From NCBI GenBank assembly GCA_038025085.1, contig CM076152.1, positions 30,755,501-30,819,500 of the forward strand: a stretch of 64,000 bases of DNA. The letters run 5' to 3'. Shown here in pieces: positions 57,216-64,000 of this stretch (position 1 is its first letter; the number at the start of each line of letters is the position of its first letter). Position numbers and translations under genes: made by a program. The stretch is from Tetragonia tetragonoides (taxonomy: Eukaryota > Streptophyta > Magnoliopsida > Caryophyllales > Aizoaceae). The notes below the pieces were generated by a model that made no database searches, had not been told where the DNA came from, and saw nothing but the letters and a program-made list of their open reading frames with translations.

Positions 57216-60200
57216 ATGATGAAACCTCATGAGAATATGCGCTTCACTAAACAACCTTTTGTCGAGAATGACGACCCTCGTCGAATGTAAGTCGTTTTTG
57301 ATTACTTATTTACTTATTTATCGAATTACAGTATGATCATTTTTTTGATTTTCTTTTGTTTGTGTGTTTTTTTGGTACAATTGGTACATATTGCAGTACA
57401 AGTATGCAGTTTTTGATGCATTCGGATTCTGAGATCACTAAGATTGGTGAAGTTGAAGTCTTTAGAGCTTCTTATTATGATACACAGAAAAAGCCTATTC
57501 CCAATGGGTTATTAGACCCTAAAATGGTACACTCTCTTTTTCTGTTTTGATGATGAAATTTAGTATGTTCTTTTTTTTTTTGGTTGTGAATTGTTGTAAA
57601 TTTGTTCAGTTATCAACTTGATGGAAAGCCAAAAAAGAAAATGAAAAAGGAATTATTGATAGTTCTTAGCATTTAGTATTTAAGGGAAAGTAGATTTTGT
57701 GTGATAGTCATTTTGATTGTGCTACAGTGACCCACCTTTAAAACACATTGGCTAATTTTTTGAAGAAAATTTAGTAAGTATCTACTTCGCTCCAATTGAA
57801 GTGCTATACAGATCTGTGGAGTCTCCAATGATGATACTTGAGACGAAACGAGTAGGTTTTTTTACCAGATGTTAAATAATTGTTATCGAGTATCAAAATT
57901 TCTGCAGCAGTTGAACACTTGAACTAATAATAACAATAATAAAACGAAAAACCCAAGAGAGTGGAAGAGATGAACATATACATTTTCCCCTCTGTTGAAC
58001 ACTTGATAAACAACCATCTCCATTTGATGCTCACTGGTTCGGTAACTTTGTTTGCTTCAGGGACCCCCAAACAAACGCAGTGGTTTATGTGCGACATGTC
58101 ATGCGAATTTTGAAGAGTGTCCTGGCCACTTTGGATATCTGACTCTTGCTCTACCTGTTTTCAATGTCGGCTATATTGGTGCCATTACAGATATTTTGAA
58201 GAGTATTTGCAAGGTATGATGTGGGGCTGTATTATTAATACATTTGACTACATAGTTGTCAAGCATTTTCTGCTTAATCATCTGATTTCTATGGATATGC
58301 TAAAGGACGCTTAGCTAATTTGCATATAAGCGTAGAAATTGTCCATCACCCATGTCTCTTGTGCATTAGGTGGTTTTAATGAAGAAGGTTAGACACATAG
58401 TTATATTAGCATTGCGCTAGTAGCCTAGTAAACTTCCAATTTTTTTTTGCGCTAGACACATAGTTATAAAGTGAGGTATGTTTTAGTTACTTTTGGTGTG
58501 AAGGATATGTATGCCTCAGGTCCAAGCATAACCATTTTTGTGAGGGATGAGTTCGGCTAATTGAGTAATGGCACAAGAGCCAAAAACAAAAACAAGGCAT
58601 GAAGAGAATACAGGAAGAATAAAGCAGTAGATCCCACCCCTAGTGTAGTCCAGGTTGGTTAAGATGCATACAACTTTATCTCTGCGCATGTAGAGAGCTG
58701 CTTTTGTTAAAGTCCCATTGATAATCAATTTCTATAAAAGAAAAAGTCAGATAGGAGAATAGCAACCAAAGGTAGAAATACAATATAAAGGAAATCAATA
58801 TAGTGAAAATAATAGTCCTAATCGAATAAAAGTTTACTTTTAAGTTGTTTCCTGAATTGACGTATTCTAGCTATTAAGTAGTAGCGGACAAGAAATTGGA
58901 GAATGTGATTTGACACCTGATGTATATGCATGTGCAATTTTTTGATTAGCATGTGCATGTCCTATCAAAAGCTTGAATATTAGCTTGTATGGTTCCTCTT
59001 TTTTAGATAGAAGAAAAAAAATTCACCAATGAAACTAAAAGGAGGACCAGGAGTATATAATACAATTACAGATTCGCCCAATTCCTTTGCACTTCAGAAG
59101 TCAAGTAGCTCCTAAAAGTACCTCCCGCTCTAGCCCACAAAGAGGCTGAGTTAGTGACCCTATCCCAAACAAGCTCAGGTGACAGCGCTCTCCCACTAAA
59201 AATTCTAGCAATTCTCTATCCAAATTCACCAAAGAATCACAATGAAAGCGTTCCGCCAAAAAAGCTTCCTCTCTTTATTCCCCCCCACATCTCACAACCT
59301 GTAAAACATTCAAAACAGTGGCTGGGAAGAGCCAGTGTAATCCCTGACACAAACGGTTTGCCCCAAAGAAACTGTTCAAATCATAATGAAGAAGATCATG
59401 TGAGGAAGACTCACTCCTTGCCCACATAGCGCACTCACGTCCCGAGAAATAATCAAACCTGGTCTCCTTCCCTGAAGAACATCATCAGCATTAAATGGTC
59501 CTAAAGTCTAAGTCCAAACAAAAGCTCATTCCTACAAAGGCACCTTCGCCTTCCAAATTAATGTTAGCCACATGGAAAGGATTATACTTTGAGCATGTAT
59601 GGTTCCTTGTTTCATTTTAAAGCAATCTTGTGGTTCCTTATTCAGGCTTTTCTTTGTTTAGGCAATCTGGTTGTTGGCTTTCTTCTCTTTATTCCCCGCC
59701 CCCCTTTTCTGGAGGGTGGGGGAGTTTGGTTGTGTTGGTATTGGTAAAAGATTTAGGAAGGATGCCATTAGAGGCAGATGAAGCAGATCCAATTTTGCTA
59801 ATTATTTTGCTCTTCGAGAAAGAAACACGTTTATTTGATATAGATACTAGGTGTTGTCACTGTGCGACTCACAAGTGTATTTAGTACACTTTTTATCCTT
59901 AATATTTTCAATTTTTTTTGTTCAACAATACAATAGCAAATATCCTTGTGCAGTGCCCAGGTTATTTTAACATTTATATTAGGTGGTATACGGTGGCTCT
60001 ATGGTTTGCAAATTGTATGTGTAACATGTGTTAGACTAGGTTATGAGCTTGTGCAATCCACAGGTTCGTTTCAGTACACCAATATCGATGACATATATAA
60101 TTACCCACATCATACTTATATACGGGTAGTATTTAGAGAAGTTCTTTTAAAATGATGTTCTATGTCAAACTACCGAACAATCTAACACTTATAGACTTGA

Positions 60201-63200
60201 GTTACATGGGCCAGGGGTTAGAATGACACATATTTAAAAGTTTAAGGGGCAAAATGAAATTCCTAAAACTATAAGGTACCGGAATGAAAATTCCAATACT
60301 TTGAAGTTTGAAGTACCAGCATGAAATTAGATCTTTTTTCTTTCTATATTTATCTTTGTTCTATAGATGTAAATGATGAGACGCAAAACAAGGAAGAAAC
60401 TTTATGCTTGGACCAAAAATCTTGGCATATTAGATTTGGAGTGAAATGTACAACACTGCCACCAAATGTGAATGCTGCCATTTATAGGTTCCTGGGACGT
60501 CAATGTGGATGTGTGAAATTACCTCTATATATCAAAGAGGTGGTTTCTTGAATTCTGAGTTTTATGGCTATTGGTTAAGCCTGCATCAGCTGTCTGGATT
60601 TTGGAAAGAGCTTTCCCTTCTACGCCTTTGCTGTAAGCCATTATTCTCCAGGATGTTTTCTTGTCTTGATATGCAGCAGTCGAGTATGAAAATATTAAGC
60701 TCTTGCTTGCGTTGTTATATGCAGTGGATAGGTTCACCCTAAGGGGGTAGCTCAACTGGTAAGACCTCTGAGATCTATTCTAGAGGTCCTAGTTCAAGTC
60801 CCCTCTACTCCACTAGAGGGATTCCTGGTCGTTAACTTTAGGGCCGATGGGATCAGTTAAGCAAAGCATGGGTTACCCATGTTATCGGAAAAAAATGGAC
60901 ATAGCAGTTACTAAACACGATAGACACATATTTTGATCTTGTTTCAGAATATCAGATAATGGCTTGTTTGTCTGAACCTTGATTTGACTATTTCTTATGC
61001 AAGTCATCTAAACCTCATCTACCTATTTGTCACTTGCCAGTCTTGTTCTCATATTCTTCTGCCGCAAAAACAATGTAAGGAGTATCTGAAGAAGATGAGA
61101 AGTCAGAAGGTAGATTCACTGCAGAAAATTGATCTGAAGAAAAAGATCGTAAAGAGTTTTTCCTCCAAAGCAGAAACAAAGTGCTTAAAATGTGGATATG
61201 TAAATGGTAAGGTTCTACTTTGCCAAATTATTTGCTGATGAATGTAAATGCTTCAGTATGCTTTTCCTTTTATATGATTGGGTATATTCTTTCTTATCTA
61301 AAAAAGAAATGATTGGGTATATTCTTATTTGCTAAAAAGGAAAGTAATGGCAGCTATAACCAAAGGGATTAATCAGTAATTGCCTTGGCGGAAGGTTTAT
61401 TACGCTGGAGGAAACATGGTTTATTTGTTGAATTCCTTCATGTTGGGATGATTTTTATCCGATTATTTAACAATTTAGTTACAGAGCTTTTTGCCGGCTT
61501 TACCAAAAAGTTGGGGGATTTCTGAGTGTGGCTGCTGAATGCTGACAGTAGTCACAGTACTGCTAAAGGCATTTTGAGATGATTGTAATTTACATATACA
61601 GCTACCTCATTTATTGAATTATCTGAAGAGCTATCACTGACAGGATCTTGTCAACTTACAAAGAAATTAAACAACTCAAAATTTACGTAATGTTCATTCT
61701 GTAGTAAGTTCATTAAAAAATAGTGTTTCAGATTTAGGTGTTTTATCTTATTTGTTTTTATTATTTAAATCAAGGTAAGAACGGGCATCCACCCAATCCG
61801 GCCCATCTCTCACCCAAAAGCCCAGTCCGTCTTGGACAGGGCCAGAGTTGGGTGTACCAACGACCCCCCCGTACACCCACAAAAAATTATTGTACGGTCC
61901 TGAACTATTGCTTCCTCCTCTCACAAAATGAGGCGGAGCCCACTACAACTCAAGTGGTAACCACCGGATCCAATAATCTCTCCACTCCCATACCCCTCCA
62001 CGAAAACCAAACCCAGCCTTCAACCATGGAAGGATGAGTGTCTCAAGCCTTGAACTTGGGATCTTCAGGATAGAAGGTGCCTTGATAATGTCTTGAGACA
62101 AGCTCATTTAATTGAGTGTTCCAGTAATAGATATCGGGAAGGCGGGTTACCTGATCTGTGGTCGATCGTCCTGGGTCGCGGGTTGAAAGCGGCCTGGGTT
62201 TAGAGCGACCTGGATCGCTTGGGAACGTGACTCAGTTTACTGATGGCTATCCGCCTTTGAAGTTGCCATATGTGCATCTCTCGGCCGAGCAGCATCGTGA
62301 AGGAATTTAGGGGTAGGGTGAAGGAGAGAGAGACGTGAAAAAAGGAGTCAACAGTTGACTTTATGGTGGAAACATGCAAGCTGTTTGTTCACTTTTACTG
62401 CTTAGTTGTTGTCGACTTTATGGAGACATACAGGATGGCCGGAGTATTTGTTATAAGATGGACATCGGGAATTACTGAAATATTGAAATATTCATGGCAA
62501 TGGAGAACAAGTTCATGGTTACAAGTAAATGTAGCCACATTAGTTTTCCTTTTTTTTTTTGATTTATATATTTTCTTTTTGTTTCCTATTTTTAAGGGAC
62601 TTTCCTTTTTTATTCTTTTTTTTTTTTTAGATAGCAAGGCTGTCGAAGCTTTGCTTGACTAATCTCATGGGCCCTGAAGTTAACGACCAGGAAAACCTCC
62701 AGTGGCCCTGAGGGGACTCGAACCTGGGACCTCTGGAATAGATCTAACCCCCTCATGGTTACTTCCTTTTTTATTCTTTATACAATGTTCTCTTATCTAT
62801 CACGCTCCTGTCATGATGTCGTCCCAACTCAACCTACCCCTAATTGTTTCCGAGTCTTACTATCAAATTTTGTCCCCGTCCCCGTCCCCGTCCCACGACC
62901 CATGTTCCATGTAGCAATAGTTTCAGCTTAATATAAGTTACTCAGGACTTTAGGTACCCCATTCCCATATTTTTAGATTAGCCCCCCGTCAAGTATCAGA
63001 GGATAAGAAGTTCTGCCATTTTTGCAGTCAAACTGCTTTTTGCGGGAAGCCGGTTTTCGTCTGAATTGTGCATTCCTTAACTCTCAGGACTGGTCGGTCG
63101 TGTGAAAAAATGCAAATTATATTAGAGCTCCAGCCTCTTTCAAGGATGTCATCAATTTCATCTTCTTTCATGATAATTTGCAACAAATTCATAATGTGGT

Positions 63201-64000
63201 GGTTGGGCTCTTAGTATTGCAACTTGCAACTCCTGGTGCTCTGCTTATGCCTTAATGTATTATTCATGAATGCAAAGTAGGTAGTGTTAGCTCTAGAAAT
63301 TTAATTTTATGCGGGTCATAAATTTACATTATCGAGCACTCATGGATTTGGTACTTCTTTTGATTCAACTAATGTACAGAAGCCCTCGACAACTACAGCA
63401 GTTTGGAAACAAGAGAAGCAATAAAAACAATTATGAAGATTGGGTCGTCTCTTATGAGGGTTCATAGGCCACCTCTATAGCCAAGCCTGACATCATGCTT
63501 GTTTGAGGCGCCTCACGTTGAGGCCACGTCATACGAGTTTTTGTGTATGAAGACTATGGTTGGTTGATTAGCTTCATATTTATAGCAGCCAAAAGTGTAC
63601 ATTTTGCGCTTGGTTCTTTCTGCTCCTCTGCACTTTCCAGTCAGGATTTCCGGGTTAGCATCCTGACACAGTGACCCTCCAAAGTGCAAATATAGGTTCC
63701 TGACCAAATGCTTATTGTTAGATAACATGGGTGTCCAAGCTTTGCTTGACTAATCCAACGTCCCCTGAAGCTGACGACCAGGAAGACCTCCAGTGGCCTT
63801 GAGGGGACTCAAACCTAGGAACTCCTGGCCAAATGTTAGTTCGTGCGGCTTTAGTTCGTGCCGCTTTCTTTCTGTCACTTATTCTTATCATGGAAGGAAG
63901 AGTTCATTTAGATCAGTGGTAATATTTTTATGATTCAATGTGTCTGGCTACTGTCTTCCTATAGCTGATCTTAGAGACAATTGAGCTCTACCTTCTCTGG
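57216..64000 (+). CDS. NRPC1: DNA-directed RNA polymerase III subunit 1, 5' part (runs off the window)
   Basis: The largest catalytic subunit of Pol III, which makes tRNA, 5S rRNA and SINE RNAs. Exons seen: 57216-57286, 57397-57526, 58061-58213 and 61041-61206, all with GT..AG junctions and one frame (173 codons). Translation gives [20 protein letters not shown], then [40 protein letters not shown], and the N-terminal zinc site [34 protein letters not shown] follows. The CKSC pair is created across the exon 3/4 splice. Exon 4 adds [13 protein letters not shown] and CLKCGYVN. The GPPN and CPGHFGY style separates it from Pol I and II subunits. No exon 5 is found before 64000, so intron 4 exceeds 2.79 kb. 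Calling it Pol III rests on memory of family sequences. Confidence 0.88.
58998..59595 (-). mobile_element. 5'-truncated LINE fragment, 598 bp, in NRPC1 intron 3
   Basis: A 12-bp TSD TGTATGGTTCCT flanks it (58986-58997 and 59596-59607). The minus strand ends in a poly-A tail (T-run at 58998-59004). It encodes pieces of a plant LINE C-terminus: near 59120-59160 the reverse strand gives [17 protein letters not shown], the usual WDR..FLASLWA ending. It has frameshifts and is inactive. Confidence 0.85.
60738..60890 (+). mobile_element. SINE copy 1 (near full length) in NRPC1 intron 3
   Basis: The 5' part looks like a tRNA: GGGGGTAGCTCAACTGG holds box A, and AGTTCAAGTCCCC holds box B, about 35 bp apart. 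The body continues TCCTGGTCGTTAAC, TTAGGGCC, AAGCAAAGC and ends CCATGTTATCGG plus a short A-run. Copies 2 and 3 share this body. No clean TSD was found for this copy. Confidence 0.78.
61207..62601 (+). other. NRPC1 intron 4, first part
   Basis: No exon is found. The segment about 61780-62100 (CATCCACCCAATCC ... CTTGAACTTGGGATCTTC) looks like an interspersed repeat of unknown class, with a box-B-like AAGTTCAAGG on the minus strand. 62130-62220 is GC-richer with repeated CCTGGGTCGCGGGTT/CCTGGGTTTAGAGCG phrases. Confidence 0.4.
62619..62762 (-). mobile_element. SINE copy 2 (5'-truncated) in NRPC1 intron 4
   Basis: A 17-bp TSD TTCCTTTTTTATTCTTT flanks it (62602-62618 and 62763-62779). On the minus strand it carries box B (AGGTTCGAGTCCCC), TCCTGGTCGTTAAC, AGTCAAGCAAAGC and a poly-A tail. 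Box A is damaged or missing (GAGGGGGTTAGATC). Confidence 0.88.
62780..63697 (+). other. NRPC1 intron 4, middle part
   Basis: No exon is found. A CCCCGT hexamer repeat lies at 62873-62893. The rest is unrecognised. Confidence 0.4.
63711..63822 (-). mobile_element. SINE copy 3 (5'-truncated) in NRPC1 intron 4
   Basis: TSD TCCTGACCAAATG (63698-63710) and TCCTGGCCAAATG (63823-63835), one mismatch. On the minus strand: TAGGTTTGAGTCCCC (box B), TCCTGGTCGTCAGC, AGTCAAGCAAAGC and CCATGTTATC. Same family as copies 1 and 2. Confidence 0.85.
63836..64000 (+). other. NRPC1 intron 4 up to the window end
   Basis: Nothing recognised. The gene continues beyond the window. Confidence 0.4.

Larger units (their letters stand above)
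58214..61040 (+). other. NRPC1 intron 3 (2.8 kb)
   Basis: Bounded by GTATGATG and CACTTGCCAG. It contains a truncated LINE (58998-59595) and a SINE (60738-60890). The rest is anonymous; no alternative exon was recognised. Confidence 0.75.

Noticed and set aside
60738..60810. A functional tRNA gene
   Set aside because: Box A and B are tRNA-like, but the acceptor and anticodon stems do not close, and the same body recurs in two other SINE copies with TSDs.

Overview
This window looks like nuclear DNA from a flowering plant, most likely a eudicot. The evidence is intron-split genes with GT..AG junctions, AT-rich intergenic DNA, and dense L1-type LINEs, hAT elements, Tourist/Stowaway MITEs, LTR retroelements and tRNA-like SINEs. 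Short palindromes of the GACCGTC type near 27957 and 31840 hint at Caryophyllales, but this is only a weak guess. All product names come from remembered family features; no search was run.

Four host genes are recognised. (1) 15460-16521 (+): an ER-membrane J-domain protein of the DNAJB12/14 type (J domain plus DUF1977), with an intron in its 5' UTR. (2) 26054-26410 (-): a 118-residue plant three-helix membrane protein of unknown function. (3) 32579-40429 (-): the complete condensin II subunit CAP-D3, rebuilt here as nine exons in one open frame of 1329 codons, with a LINE in intron 3. (4) 57216 to beyond the window end (+): the first four exons of RNA polymerase III subunit 1 (NRPC1), whose introns hold a LINE and three SINE copies.

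The rest is mostly transposons, many with exact boundaries set by target-site duplications (TSDs). From the left: an hAT element (1107-5550, 8-bp TSD) holds a 1616-bp near-perfect palindrome (3753-5368, 5-bp TSD). A 4.4-kb apparent solo LTR follows (5731-10123, TSD GTTAC), then a decayed LINE with RNase H (12041-14710) just upstream of the DnaJ gene. From 17.2 to 31 kb come a Tourist-like MITE, a 1-kb TIR element, a TIR element built on a TGGAGTCACC array, a SINE, a CpG-rich solo LTR (28934-30482) and a Stowaway MITE. Upstream of CAP-D3 lie a foldback element (40753-41638), an hAT MITE (41807-42660) and a tandemly duplicated block with two related MITEs.

The most layered region is 44.9-56.4 kb. 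A degenerate L1-type LINE has been split by two hAT elements of one family. One of these was partly duplicated in tandem and then received a 2.8-kb solo LTR. The other holds a TRIM-like miniature LTR retrotransposon. The order of events can be read from the nested TSDs.

The strongest candidates for something undescribed are the 1.6-kb inverted-repeat element with LTR-like ends and convergent TATA boxes, and the cluster of Pol III-type SINEs inside the gene for the largest Pol III subunit.
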